DNA of 64,000 nt, taken from assembly GCA_033239125.1 (NCBI GenBank), contig BSWB01000002.1:90144560-90208559 (forward strand). Direction: 5' to 3'. The translations under genes and the position numbers were made by a program. Shown here piece by piece: positions 32,956-44,356 of this stretch. Below the pieces are notes generated by a model that saw nothing but the letters and a program-made list of their open reading frames with translations, was not told the DNA's origin and did no database searches. Each line of letters begins with the position of its first letter. The first letter of the stretch is position 1. The DNA comes from Fagopyrum homotropicum. Its lineage: Eukaryota > Streptophyta > Magnoliopsida > Caryophyllales > Polygonaceae.

Positions 32956-33858
32956 TGATACGGGGATTAGCCGCAAAGAACGGATCTAGACGAACAACCT
33001 GTTCTGAAGAATGAAGAACACACAAAATTAACAAACGAGGACAACAATGAAAACGAGAAAACATAAAGGAACAAGAAGAACCGAAAGGAACAATGATAGA
33101 ACCCTTAGATTCGAGATCCAAGAACCAAACCAGTGACGATTCGACCCCGCTTCTTAAAACTCCACACAATCGATCTAAGAATCGAGAGCATGAAGAGGAT
33201 GCCTTCTTCGACTTGCAACACCAATCCCAAAGGAGATTGACATACACAAGAACGAGAAAGCCAGATCACACACACAAACTCACGAGACAAGAATGATTGA
33301 ATTCTCTTGGATTCAACTCTGAAAAGCTCTCAGCAAAACTTGTATAAAACTTGTCTAACTACCAAAGAAGAGAGAAAAGGCTTTATATACATCCTAGGCC
33401 TTTTCTTGTAAAACAGAAAAAAAGAAACTAATTGCAATAATTACATTGAGAGAGAGTTAAATAAAGCCCAACAAATATAGAACACAATTGGGCCTAATTA
33501 AACTCTCCTATTCAGCCTCTCACGTCCACATACTTAAATGAATGTTCCAGCCAAGCACATGCACACACATGAAACCCCTTGTATCTGATTTCAAGGCCTC
33601 CGTGTGTCCTTTGAAATGCGTCCCAAGGTCTGCCCAACAACTAGAAATACAATTTAAACTCCATTAATCAACTTGGCTAGGATGTGTTCGTGGCTGATCC
33701 ACAAGATGGTCCTTAGACTTGATGAAGGTGGACTTGGTTGAGCTTCATGGACCATGTTTAGAAAAAGAGCATCCATCTCAGCTTGACGTTTAGCTTGCGC
33801 TTTTGTTAGAGTCTCTTGAGGTGGTGAAGATGGAGTTAGCTTAGATGATCCTTCATCA
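32956..33858 (-). repeat. 5' LTR of E2
   Basis: A 903-bp LTR from TGATACGGGG to CCTTCATCA, with TATA at about 33379-33392. It abuts E1 integrase codons at 33859 through TSD CTATT. The open frame 33654-34202 that runs from the integrase core into this LTR is an artefact of the insertion point. Confidence 0.88.
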
Positions 33859-34500
33859 CTATTAGTTACTTCCGTGTGCCCACCAGTTTGGGGGTGGCTT
33901 GATGTAGAAAATAACAACTTAGTTCCTAGCTTTCCCCAAAGTGTTTTCCAAAAGTAACTCAAGAACTTAACATTCATATCACTCACTATTGTCCTTGGAA
34001 TACCATGTAACTTAACTACTTCCCGAAAGAACAAATTAGCTACATTGGCTGCATCATCAGTTTTGTGACAAGCAATAAAGGGAGCCATCTTAGAAAATCG
34101 ATCTACAACAACAAATATCGAATCCCTACCTCTTCTAGTCCTAGGCAATCCCAATATGAAATACTTGCTAGTGTCTTCCCAAGGGGTTGTGGGGATTGGC
34201 AAAGGTGTATACTATCCATGAGGCTTCACTTTTGATTTAGCTATAAAGCACTCTAAAAACCTTTTAAGAACATTTTCAACATCCCTAAGCATATGTGGCC
34301 GATAAAAATGTGAGTGTAGCATAGCATAAGTGTTATCCCTCCCAAAATGACCCATTAAACCTCCTTTATGGGCTTCTTCCACTAACAACAAACGAAGGGA
34401 ACACCTAGGTATGCACACCTTATCTACTCGAAACAAAAATCCCTCAAATAAATTGAATTTATCTTAGGAACCTTTTTGCACACAAAGCTTATATGTTTCT
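33859..34500 (-). pseudogene. E1 integrase zinc-binding and core domain
   Basis: Frame 34436-34212 holds [20 protein letters not shown] and the distorted CLECFIAKS. Frame 34202-33859 holds [15 protein letters not shown] (first Asp lost: the normal SMDF reads SKYF), [14 protein letters not shown] and [12 protein letters not shown] with the catalytic Glu. E2 is inserted immediately after EVTN. The element continues at 19906-19894 and then 12016. Confidence 0.8.
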
Positions 34501-35877
34501 CTGAAGTCAAGATCAGATTCATAGAGCTCCTTAATGTAATCAAATTCTAACACCCTAGAATCCAATGTAGTTAGCAATGTATGCCTCCTAGTGTTGCCAT
34601 GTCTTAAATACTCTAAATAATGCATACAACTCTTTATCATATTTAGAGTAGTTAAGACATGCTCCTTTAAGCTTTTCATTGAAAAAGACAATTGGCTTAC
34701 CTTCTTGCATAAGCACACCTCCTATGCCAATTCCCGAAGCATCACACTCCACTTCGAAAGGCCTAGTGAAGTCAAGGAGAGCTATTAAGGGTGCCTCGGT
34801 GAGAACCAACTTCAGCTTGTTGAAAGCACGTTCTTGAGCTGCTTCCCACACAAATGGTGCATGTTTCTTGAAAGTCTCCGTCAAGGGTGTAACAATGGTA
34901 CTGAAATCTCTCACAAAGCGCCTATAGAAACTTGCAAGCCCATGGAAGCTCCTTACATGGCTAATGGATGTAGGTGTTGGCCAATCTCGAATAGCTCTAA
35001 TCTTCTCCTCATCCACTTGTAGACCTTGTGCAGTCACTACAAAACCAAGAAATATAACTTCATTAGTGCAAAAGCTACATTTCTTTAGGTTGGCATACAA
35101 GTGTTCAGTCCTAAGGGTAGAAACAACTTCCCTTAGATGTTCTTCATGCTCCTCCAGGAAACTGCGATATATTAAGATATCATCAAAATACACTACAACA
35201 AATCTCCCTATGAATTGTCTTAAAACATGGTTCATTGAACGCATAAAAGTAGATGGAGTATCGGTTAACCCAAGTGGCATAACAAGTCATTCATACAACC
35301 CAAATTTAGTCTTGAAAGTTGTCTTCTACTCGTCTTCCTCCTTCATTCGGATCTTATGGTAGCCACTCCGAAGGTCTATCTTGCTGAATGTAGTGGCACC
35401 ATGGAGCTCATGAAGCATGAAATCGAGGCGGGGAATAGGGTGGCGGTACTTAATGGTTATGTTGTTGATAGCCCTAAAATCAACAAACATCCTCCAAAAG
35501 TTGTCCTTCTTAGACACTAATAGGATAGGAACGGCGCAAGGGCTATAGCTTTCTCTAACATATCCCTTATCTAGGAGGTCTTGGACTTGGGTTTGGATCT
35601 TTTGACTCTCCTTAGGGTTCATCCAATAGGCTGGTCTGCTAGGAAGTGTAGCTCCGGAAATAAGATCAATCTGAAGCTCTATGCCTCTCAAAGGTAGAAG
35701 GCCATGAGGTATCTCTTCTGGAAACACATCCTTAAATTCCTCTAAGATGGATGTAATGGTAGGGGGTAAGATAGCCGTTGTTTCTCCACTCACTAAGGTT
35801 AGCTCCTTACACAACCTCATCAAGATGGCATCTAAGGGTAGGTACTCACTTTGGAACTCAAGTTTAGAAGCTAACAA
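34464..35877 (-). pseudogene. E1 reverse transcriptase and RNase H
   Basis: Frame 35877-35326 is the N-terminal RT ([30 protein letters not shown]). Frame 35280-34588 is the catalytic part ([20 protein letters not shown]) and early RNase H ([30 protein letters not shown]). A deletion after KTWQH removes the TDHxSL region, and the frame resumes at [19 protein letters not shown] (34718-34464), so RNase H is incomplete. Confidence 0.75.
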
Positions 35878-35894
35878 GGCCGTAGGGGACGTGT

Positions 35895-36511
35895 CTATGG
35901 AAGGTTCTTTGTGCCTCGATGACTTTGGAACTCAAGTTTAGAAGCTTCCATAGGCATAACATCACATAAAGCATTATCCTCATAGTGTCCTAGAGTGAAA
36001 GTGATATTAACCTTCAATTCACAACAATCATTCATCCAATGCAGCTTAAATGGTCTAGGGTGACAAAATGTAGGAATTTGCATCTTAGAGATCAATTCAG
36101 TACTAGCAATGTTGCAACAACTACCTCCATCATTGATAACATTACACACCTTTCCCTTAACCAAATACCTAGTATGAAACAAGTTCTCTCTTTGGTTATC
36201 CTCACAAGGGCCAGGTTGTGCACTCAAAGTTCTCCTAGCTATCAAGGAATTATCATACTCAAGATTTTCATCACAAACCATGTTATTAGGATCATTTCAT
36301 GCGTTTTAAGCTCATTAGGTTCATTTTGAGAATCAAGATCACAAAACATGTAGTTATTAGCTAGAAATGAGCTAGGATGGTCAAATAACACTCTTTTAGC
36401 TAGTAAACAATCCCCCTGCTCATATTCAATCCCACCATCATCCAAATCATCATGATCATGCATATTAGGCTCAAAATCATCATTATCATGCTCATGCTCA
36501 AATTTGGACTC
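35895..36511 (-). pseudogene. E1 protease region
   Basis: Frame 36281-35895 has RENLFHTRYLVKGKVCNVIN then DGGSCCNIAS. In the usual IIDGGS the second I is N here. The distal half is cut short by a deletion, joining MPMEASKLEFQS to the RT linker. The acidic frame 36463-36242 precedes it. Confidence 0.7.
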
Positions 36512-37971
36512 CTATTGTCCTACATGGTTGATTAACAACGTTTTCTTGTTAGGATAGTCTTTCATCATGTGTCCTCTACCTTGACACTTAAAACACACTA
36601 TATCCCTAGCTCTAGATGAAGGGTTAGAAGTACTCCCTTGTGCTCCTTTAGGAAAGGTAGTTGTGGGCTTAGGAGGGGCTGCATTAGGTGCTTTATGCTG
36701 GCCTCCTTGTTCTGGGGTTGTTTTCTCCTTATTTGGCACTTCCTTGTTGTAACTTCCTTGTTGGTGGTTCCCTTCGTACCTCCAAGAGCTAGAGATACCA
36801 TAAGAAGCCTTTCCTCCTTGATTTCTCTCTTTCATATTCCTTTCCACTTAGATTGCGAGATGGAGTAGTTCTGTCATAGAGCCATAGGGAAAAAGATCTA
36901 TTTCGTTAGCAAAACTTGAATTAAGGATACGAAGATACCTAGCCATTGTTGATTCTTCATCTTTTCGCACATTGGCCTTTACCAGGGTCATTTGCATGGC
37001 ATTATAGGTCTCCTCAGCAGTCATAGATCCTTGCCGCAAGTTCTCCAACCTTTGCCTCAATTACCTTGTATAGTGTTGGGGAACAAACCGAGCTCTCATC
37101 AATGCCTTCATATGCTCCCAAGTAGCTACTAGTGCATCCAAAGTTCTTCTCCTTTCCTTCACCAAATCATCCCACCATATCATAGCATAGTCAATAAACT
37201 CAAGGGTTGTGTAGTGTACCTTTTTGTGTTCGGGAAAGTTATGGCATGACCATATTTGCTCTATCTTCGCCTCCCATGCCATATACACACCAGGATCACA
37301 TTTTCCCTCGAAACTAAGGGCTTTCACCTTCACTTTGCCAAGACCGTCATGTTCCGGTTATCGGTCTCTCCTTTGCTAGACTCCATAGGGCTCACGTCTC
37401 CATTCATCATTACGTCACCCTTCTTGATGCCTCCTTGGCTGATCTCGCCTTCTCCGTCCATTAGGCCTCCATTCTAGTCTCCATTCCTCATTCTCCCCAT
37501 CGTCCTTCTCTTCCTTGTCATAAACTGGATTCTGAAATTGGTGAGGATAGTTAGGCATATTATCATTAATAATAGTAGAAGAAGGGATAGAAACATGCTC
37601 CTCAAAAGCAAGGTTTCCCCAACCAGGTTGGGAAGCCATGTTGCCTAAACCATGGGCATGCCTAGAAGGCTGCGTAACATTCGAATTCCTCGTTGCTTGG
37701 AACGCAGCTTGTTGACTTTGAAGGGGAACTCGATCTTTTCCTTGGGCGCCCTCGAGTTGTCTCCTATCTCCAAGTTACCTCCTGGTGGTCGAGAATCCGG
37801 GGTCACCCTAGAGGTCTCCAAGGTAGATATCCTTGTAGTTAGCCCCTCAATGCTATCTTTCAAGCTCTTGATGAGACTGAACAACTCCGGTGTGATAGGC
37901 TCAGGGCTCAGGGCTCTTTGAACCTGCGGAAGTCCCTTACATGATGCAAAACACTCAACAACAGCAAACAC
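36512..37971 (-). pseudogene. E1 gag
   Basis: Gag pieces 37971-37645, 37639-37415, 37333-37061, 37060-36848 and 36847-36512 lie in changing frames. Recognisable parts are SPEPITPELFSLIKSLKDSI, FEGKCDPGVYMAWEAKIEQI, YAMIWWDDLVKERRR, MRQRLENLRQGSMTAEET and the zinc knuckle CFKCQGRGHMMKDYPNK, whose last Cys is Tyr. It is more decayed than in B or D. Confidence 0.78.
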
Positions 37972-39166
37972 GTTAGGTTAGTTTAAACAAAAACACCTCG
38001 CAAGTGTATCACTCAGAAAATAAGGTTCTCTCACTCTCTAGTGGTGTGATACAAGCTTGTTGATGGCTCGTCTTCTATTAATCAAAAACCTCACGTGATT
38101 TCGATGCCTAGTCAAACTAAAGCTTTTAGATAGAAACAAGATTCGATTTCAGTTACTTCAAAAACGTGTTTGACTCAATAAAAAAAAGGAAAGACTCAAA
38201 CGGAAAGGTCAATTGCACGAATGTTATATGCAAATAAATGACTCAAAATTAAGAACTCAGGATAAGCTTTGAAAGAATTTACTCGTAAGACCCAAGAAGT
38301 GAACCCTATACACCGTAGGATGAAGTTATGGAAGGCTGAGCAATGGTGTTTGATGGCCGAAAATGGACAGTAGCTAGGTGTGGCTAGATAGGTTCAACGA
38401 GATGCTTGGTTCTTCCTCCGAATGAGACGAGATACTTGACTTAAGTCCTTTCTTGAAGTCCTCTTTGTTGTTGAATAACACTAAAACAAGTGTAATAACA
38501 CTAGGCTAATTACAAACTATGAAATAAGAAAGAATAAAATAAAATAATAAATTAGAATGAAATGAATAGATCTGATTCCTTTTTTTAATTTCGGATTTCT
38601 TTCTGCTTCTTTTTTTCTTCTTCTTTCCTTTTCTTTTTTTTTTGAATTTATAACTCAATAAATCAAAAAATAAGAAGAAACAAAATTGAAAGAAAATAAA
38701 AAGAAATTGTTTGCAGATAAACGTTGGCCAAGTTGTTGCAAATCTTCAAGATAAGATCAAATCAGGCAAGCAATAACCTCTGCGTGTATTGCAACTGATT
38801 AAGTGATTCAAGTACCAGATTTGTAGGAGGAAAACAACTGCATTAAGTTTTGCGTCAAATATTGGATGTAGGAATAAAAGCAGCCACGTTTGGTTCTTGT
38901 TCAACTGGTTCAAGTGTGGCTAATGTGGCTGAGGGAAAATGGTGGTCGATGGTGGTGTGGGGGTGGTTGGTGTTTGTGCTATAGTGGTTTCCGATGTCCA
39001 GAACGCACAAACAAAGGAACAAACTCGTTAGACTCAAACAAAGCTTAGAGTAGAAGAGAGAAACAGAAATAGACTCAAACAATGCAAGACTCAACAGCAA
39101 AAACGAAGACTCTATTGTTTTTTCAACAGATTTACCGACTCTTTTTGCTGGTTGGACGTCAACTAT
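37972..39166 (-). other. E1 untranslated leader
   Basis: About 1.2 kb, colinear with the other A-type leaders, with a long T-rich tract at about 38578-38644. No supported ORF. Confidence 0.6.
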
Positions 39167-39178
39167 GCTCTGATACCA
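39167..39178 (-). promoter_or_regulatory. Primer-binding site, tRNA-iMet (E1)
   Basis: Sense strand TGGTATCAGAGC, 2 nt from the LTR edge at 39181. Confidence 0.85.
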
Positions 39179-39180
39179 AT

Positions 39181-40007
39181 TCATACGGGGATTAGCCGCG
39201 AAGAACGGATGTAGACGAACAACCTGTTCTGAAGAATGATGAACACACAAAATTAACAAACATGGACAACAATGAAAACGAGAAAACAAAAAGGGACAGA
39301 AAGGACCGAAAGGAACAATGATAGAACCATTGGATTCGATATCCAAGAACCAAACCAGTGCCGATTCGACCCAGCTTCTTACAACTCCCCCAATCGATCT
39401 GAGAATCGAGAGCACGGAGAGGTTGCCTTGTTCGACTTGCAACACCAATCCTGAAGGAGATTGACATACACAAGAACGAGAAAGCTAGATCACACACACC
39501 TAATCTCACGAGACAAGAATGATTGAATTCTCTTAGATTCAATTTTGAAATGCTCTCAGCAAAACTTGTATAAAACTTGTCTCCCTACAAAATGAAGAGA
39601 GAAAAGGCTTTTATACATACTAGGCCTTTTCTTTCTAGAAAAGAAAAATAAATAATTACAATAATTACATTTAGAGAGATTTAAATAAAAGCCCAGCAAA
39701 ATAGAACAACAATAGGCCTAATTAAGCTCTCCTATTCAGCCTTCACGTCCACACACTTAAATGATCATCCAACCAATAACATGCACACTTTTAAGCTCCA
39801 TTGATCATCATCTTGGCTGGTACAATATTAGTGGGTTCGTGGTTGATCAACAAGATGGTCCTTAGGCTTGATGAAGATGGACTTGGTTGAGCTTCATGGA
39901 CCATGGTTAGGAAAAGAGCATTCATCTCAGCTTGACGTTTATCTTGCACTCTTGTTAGAGTCCCTTGATGTGGTGAAGATGGAGTTAGCTCAAATGATCC
40001 TTCATCA
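39181..40007 (-). repeat. 5' LTR of E1
   Basis: An 827-bp LTR whose inner edge reads TCATACGGGG (TG mutated to TC) and whose outer edge is CCTTCATCA. TATA at 39606-39618. Right flank CTTGA. Confidence 0.85.
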
Positions 40008-40012
40008 CTTGA

Positions 40013-40440
40013 TCAACTAGTGTGTAAATAACAAACACAATGTGATACATACAAGTTGACACAAGCCAAAGTTCTTGACAAAGCACACCTTATACCACAT
40101 TATTGAACATACTTCTGGCAATGGTTGGTGGAGTAGCCCCACACCTACTATTTTCCTCATATTGATATTAAATCTTGTTACTTGATACTTCTAACTCACA
40201 AGCCCGAGCATTCGATCACTTGATCATCCTTTTTTTTTAATTTCAATTTATACATTGAGGCCTTTCTAGTGAACTTTAGACACACTCAAGATACACATAG
40301 TCCTTTGGGGTTTTGACCTTGATGTTATAATCATATACTCACATTGACACAATCGCGCACCTATGGTAATATGTGGTATTGAGGTAGTCATCCCTTCCCT
40401 ACATCAGTTCACATAAAGTTTATTCATTAATTCGAGGAAC
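40013..40440. other. Unassigned AT-rich DNA right of E1
   Basis: No ORF or recognised repeat. Positions 40025-40048 (TAAATAACAAACACAATGTG) nearly repeat 10552-10575 on the other side of E1, so the pre-insertion locus had a direct repeat about 80 bp apart. Confidence 0.35.
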
Positions 40441-41234
40441 TTATCAAACCATTAATCTAGGATGGATTTGTTCTTTCTATGTAGAAAAAGGAAGAGGAGG
40501 CTTGTATGGTGGAGGAGGGACGTAAGGTGCTTCTTTTTTAATTGGCTTTTCCACCTAGGTATACACCTTAGAAGAGGAAAAAATGATGGTAGTTGGCTCA
40601 TCAGTCACCTTCCGCTCTTTAGAGTGATATCGTCGACCTCTTTTGAATACGCTAGAGTAGCGGGAGACACCACTTGGACGGTGGATTTTTCCTCCAAAAT
40701 TTGTACTTTACTTCAGTGGATTCTATGTATGATGTCTTTGCTTTCATGATGAGCTTCATCTCTTCCATCATAGTCTCCATGTGAGTTTTTGTTGGAGAAA
40801 GAAGTTTCATGTGTAGAAGATCAACTTTTCTTTCTTTTTAGGTTTTTATCTCATGATTAGTCTTCCGCGAGGGGAATCTTCCCACATGTTCGACTGCATG
40901 AACGAAGTAGTTCCAAGCGTCATCTATGGGTAGTTTGGTGAACTTGTAATGATTGGTAATATCTACCATATCTCTTGTCACATCATTTAGCTCATGTCAA
41001 AAGTTTCTAGTAAAACACTCTTGTCATGATGTGGACAAATTGATAGCATTTCTTTAAATCTCTCCCAATCTTGGCGTTTATCTCATGATCCTTTATTTCA
41101 AAATCACATATATTTCTTCTACAAAAGCGAGTTCTACAAGGGGGAAGAAAATGATCATAAGTTTAGTAGTGATTTGATCCAAAGTAGTTTTCAAACCAGT
41201 GGCGATGATGAGTGACAATCTCCAACATACCTTA
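40441..41234 (-). pseudogene. Decayed Athila-type gag
   Basis: No long frame, but translation of the minus strand shows WERFKEMLSICPHH (about 41010-41060), the heart of the Athila-type Gag core (compare WERFKDLFLDCPYH in Athila1). At about 40480-40540 it shows PPYVPPPPYKPPLPF, the Gag C-terminal linker of Athila1. Order and orientation suit gag downstream of the LTR at 41235, but the primer site and leader are gone. Confidence 0.65.
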
Positions 41235-42935
41235 TGTTCGCACCTAAAGGTGTATGCAAATAAGCTTTAAATTTATAAAACTAGAATCAAGCAGCGAACC
41301 CGCAGTGTACGGATCGACGTAGCTAAGCAAGAATTCCAGAGTATCGAACACAGGGATTTGGGTGGGAACAAATTCGATTGCAGATTATCAAGCGAGTAAA
41401 TATGAGAGTTTTGCAAATATTGGGAAAACAACAATCCTAAAGATCCAAGTATCCAGCTGTGGCAATCGATTCAAGATATACTTAATGATATAAAGACAGA
41501 GTTAAGATATGCAAAGGTATACTAATGTAAGGTAATCGTACGGTGAAGTTCCAAAAACCTTATATAACTCACCTTCAAGACACTCTCTATACAGGTTGTT
41601 GAGGCTTCAGTATAGAAAGGATCTAAAGGTAAGAATTAATGTCAAATACCCAAACTTGTAATCCAAGGAACAAGACTTAACTAAACCGATTGAGGTTGTG
41701 ACACTCACAATGGAGGTAGAGGTTGTTGAGGCTTCACTACCACCTAGAAAAGACAAGTCTAAACTAAGTTAAAGCAAATCTTTAACTTTGGATTAAAGTA
41801 AAAGCAGGCTCGTAAACTTAAGGGAAATTACGGTTGGATCTTGAGGTTCCACGGCCGTGGATTCAAGAACAGGCCGTAATTTATGGTTTGTCGGCGATTC
41901 TCTCTAACTCTCAGGGTCTAATCTGTTTGCGATCGATCTATCATTATCTAAGCCACAACTATCAACCCTTCACCTTAGAATTGTTAAGGGTTTTTAGCCA
42001 ATAACAGTCATGTTGATATCAATTCAAGAATTAAAAGATAAAAAGATGAAAACTTTCAAGAACTTTCAATAATCTTCAAACCAATCTCAAAGTCACTATC
42101 AAGAACGAGTGTTGTCAAAAGATTCAGAATAAAGCAAACAATCACAACTTTAGGAAAGAAGGGGAAACGGGATGTCAATCCGTTTTCCAAATCAAACCTA
42201 AACAAGAAAAGAGATCTTCTTGCAAAATCTTCCAAAAGCTTCGATCTTCCGCCAATCCGAAGATCTCAACAGCAATCTCAACCAAAAGTGCGAGATTAGG
42301 GCAATTCCCCGATGCGAACTTCGATCTCCAATGAGATGATCAATACTTCCAAGTGACGGTGTAAGATGAGGTAGCGGGGTAAACGATCCTAAGCGTCGAT
42401 GAAGCGTGGATTGCCAAAATCCCCTTCTAAGCCAAGATGGCGGGTGTAAGCGGCGATTATGGAATTTGCTTCGTCCGTCTTTTTATAGGGCAAGATAAAA
42501 TATCGGCCCGGCCCAATCTTCAAAAGATCGTGGCTTCAAAGTGTGGCGAAAAGATTCGCCAAGATCACGGTCGTGGAAGTTTCCACGACCGTAATTTAGG
42601 GCGTGGATTAGGTCACGGTTTGTACCATATATTCCACGGCCGTAATAGTTACTGGAATGTATCACGCCTCTCTTGCAAGGTTCCACGGCCGTGGAACTGA
42701 ACGTGGTTTGTAGTATGGCCGTATTTTAGAGCGTGGTTTAGGGCAAGAACGTGATTCTTCCCTAGCCTCGTGCATTCCTCAAGCTAAACTTCAATTTGCT
42801 TCCAAAGAATGTCCTCAATCTATGGACATATCAAATCAACTCTCCTTTGCTCGATTCCGTTCGGAAATAGCTCCAAATCACCTATAATCAACATAGAACT
42901 AGTGTAGACATCCATATCGACAATATAGGTAATAC
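41235..42935 (-). repeat. Athila-type LTR with CCACGGCCGTGG palindromes (copy 1)
   Basis: Starts TGTTCGCACCTAAAGGTG, the same edge type as Athila1's LTR, and parallels 50973 onwards for over 1 kb (AGATCCAAGTATCC, CGTACGGTGAAGTTCCA, CTCTCAGGGTCT). The right part contains repeated CCACGGCCGTGG-type words. The right boundary is not certain. It is the 5' LTR of the decayed gag at 40441-41234. Confidence 0.65.
42565..42697. repeat. Cluster of perfect GC-rich palindromes
   Basis: ACGGTCGTGGAA and TTCCACGACCGT form 12-bp inverted arms separated by 2 bp (42567-42592). GTTCCACGGCCGTGGAAC (42680-42697) is an 18-bp perfect palindrome. TTCCACGGCCGTAA lies between them at 42632-42645. All are within the U3 side of the Athila-type LTR. 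Confidence 0.8.
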
Positions 42936-43409
42936 TAGCTCACATATGCACAAAGTTCAATCAAAGACTATCAATATGAATCAAATACATTTAGAAAACG
43001 TGCCTAAAATATCACAATATTTCATGCTAACACCTTACAAAATGACCATCACTAGATCAAGGGATATAGCAATCCAAGAGGAAGCATCAAAGCTTGTGAC
43101 CTTAGCGTCACATGGTACAATGATCGAACCAATGTCTCCCACGGCGATACTAGTCCTACTCACGTCCATTCTAGCCCCATGCACACAAGAAATCCCACGA
43201 CACCTAATGGTCGTGCCTGCGGCGCCCAGAGGCCGCGCCTGCAGCTTGCTCTCTTTCCTCTACACTAGTGGCATTAAAGAGTCCGCATCCGCAGATTGCC
43301 TTCTTCCCACCACCCCAAACGACACTAAAGAGTCTGCACCCGCAAATTACCTTGATTTCACCGCGCCTGCGGCAGTCTTGCCCGCACTTGCGACTATCGA
43401 ATGTGTGCC
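42936..43409 (+). pseudogene. Plus-strand LTR-tail fragment plus GC-rich word region
   Basis: Reads ITRSRDIAIQEEASKLVTLA and is colinear with the LTR-encoded integrase tail of the LTR3 family ([20 protein letters not shown]), so it is the beginning of a plus-strand LTR. From about 43200 it continues into DNA with repeated CGCCTGCGGC and CGCACCCGCAA words. No intact edge was found. Confidence 0.5.
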
Positions 43410-43414
43410 CACAA

Positions 43415-44356
43415 TGATGCGGGATCAGCCGCGAAGAATGGATCTAGACGAACAACCGGTTCTGAAAAATGAAGAACACACAAAATTAACAAACATGGAC
43501 ACCAATGAAAACGAGAAAACAGAAAGGGAAAAGAAGAACCGAAAGGAACAATGATAGAATCCTTGGATTCGAGATCCAAGAACCAAACCAGTGACGATTC
43601 GACCCCGCTTCTTACTACTCCACACAATCGATCTGAGAATCGAGAGCACGAAGAGGATGCCTTGTTCGACTTGCAACACCAATCCCGAAGGAGATTGTCA
43701 TACACAAGAACGAGAAAGCCATATCACACACACAAACTCACGAGACAAGAATGATTGAATTCTCTTGGATTCAATTATGTAATGCTCTCAGCAAAACTTG
43801 TATAAAACTTGTCTAATTAAAAAAATCAGAGAGAAAATGCTTTTATACATCCTAGGCCTTTTCTTCCTAAAACAGAAAAAAGAAACTAATTAGAGAGAGA
43901 GTTAAATAAAGGCCAGCAAACATAGAACAAAAATGGGCCTAATTAAACTCTCTTATTTAGCCTCTCACGTCCACATACTTAAGTGAATGTTCCAGCCATG
44001 CATATGCACACACGTGTAACCCCTTGTATCTGATTTCAAGGCTTCCGTCTGTCCTTTGAAATCCTTTCCAAGGCCTGCTCCAGCAACTAGAAATACAATT
44101 TAAGCTCCATTAATCATCTTGGCTGGTATGGGTTTGTGGCTGATCTACAAGATGGTCCTTAGGCTTGATGAAGGTGGACTTGGTTGAGCTTCATGGACCA
44201 TGTTTAGGAAAAGAGCATCCATCCCAACTTGACGTTTAGCTTGCACTCTTGTTAGAGCGCCCTGAGGTATTGAAGATGGAGTTACCTCAAATGATCCTTC
44301 ATCATGATGGGTTTGGGATGTTGCCTCCATTAGTTGGCTTAGATGCTCCCGCATCA
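43415..44356 (-). repeat. 3' LTR of element C
   Basis: From TGATGCGGGATC to GCTCCCGCATCA, so the two ends are near-perfect inverted repeats of about 10 bp. The equivalent of the E1/E2 LTR start lies inside, at 44304; the outer 52 bp (44305-44356) are the extension shared with E3. Confidence 0.85.

Larger units (their letters stand above)
19907..33858 (-). mobile_element. Element E2: CRM-like element nested in E1 and itself interrupted
   Basis: The left edge TGATACGGGG (19907) and right edge CCTTCATCA (33858) are flanked by CTATT (19902-19906 and 33859-33863), with E1 integrase on both sides. The 5' LTR is 32956-33858. The 3' LTR is 19907-20470 plus 25447-26373, split by E3 and by an inverted LTR fragment. 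Gag, protease, RT, RNase H and integrase all lie on the minus strand in order but carry many stops and a 209-bp duplication. Confidence 0.88.
10618..40007 (-). mobile_element. Element E1: outer CRM-like Ty3/gypsy element, 29.4 kb with nested insertions
   Basis: The left edge TGATACGGGG (10618) and right edge CCTTCATCA (40007) are flanked by CTTGA on both sides (10613-10617 and 40008-40012). Removing nested element B, nested element E2 and their 5-bp duplications leaves about 7.56 kb, close to the 7.58 kb of B without its MITE. The integrase reading frame rejoins exactly: the 12016 side, then 19894-19906, then the 33864 side rebuild the sequence seen uninterrupted in E2 at about 26925-26960. 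E1 carries gag, protease, RT, RNase H and integrase, all with multiple frameshifts. Confidence 0.85.

Noticed and set aside
33654..34202. Integrase with a missing C-terminus fused to the LTR tail
   Set aside because: The joint at 33858/33859 is the right edge of E2 inserted in E1. The C-terminus is not deleted; it continues at 19906 and 12016.
10618..40007. Tandem LTR-interior-LTR array made by unequal recombination or autointegration, suggested by LTR edges joined directly to integrase codons
   Set aside because: Each such edge pairs with another edge sharing a 5-bp duplication (TGTTG, CTATT, CTCTC), and the flanking sequence rejoins exactly, so plain nested insertion explains all of them.
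42437..42700. Plus-strand 87-residue frame over the palindrome cluster
   Set aside because: It reads through CCACGGCCGTGG words in an LTR; the repeated word, not a protein, creates the open frame.
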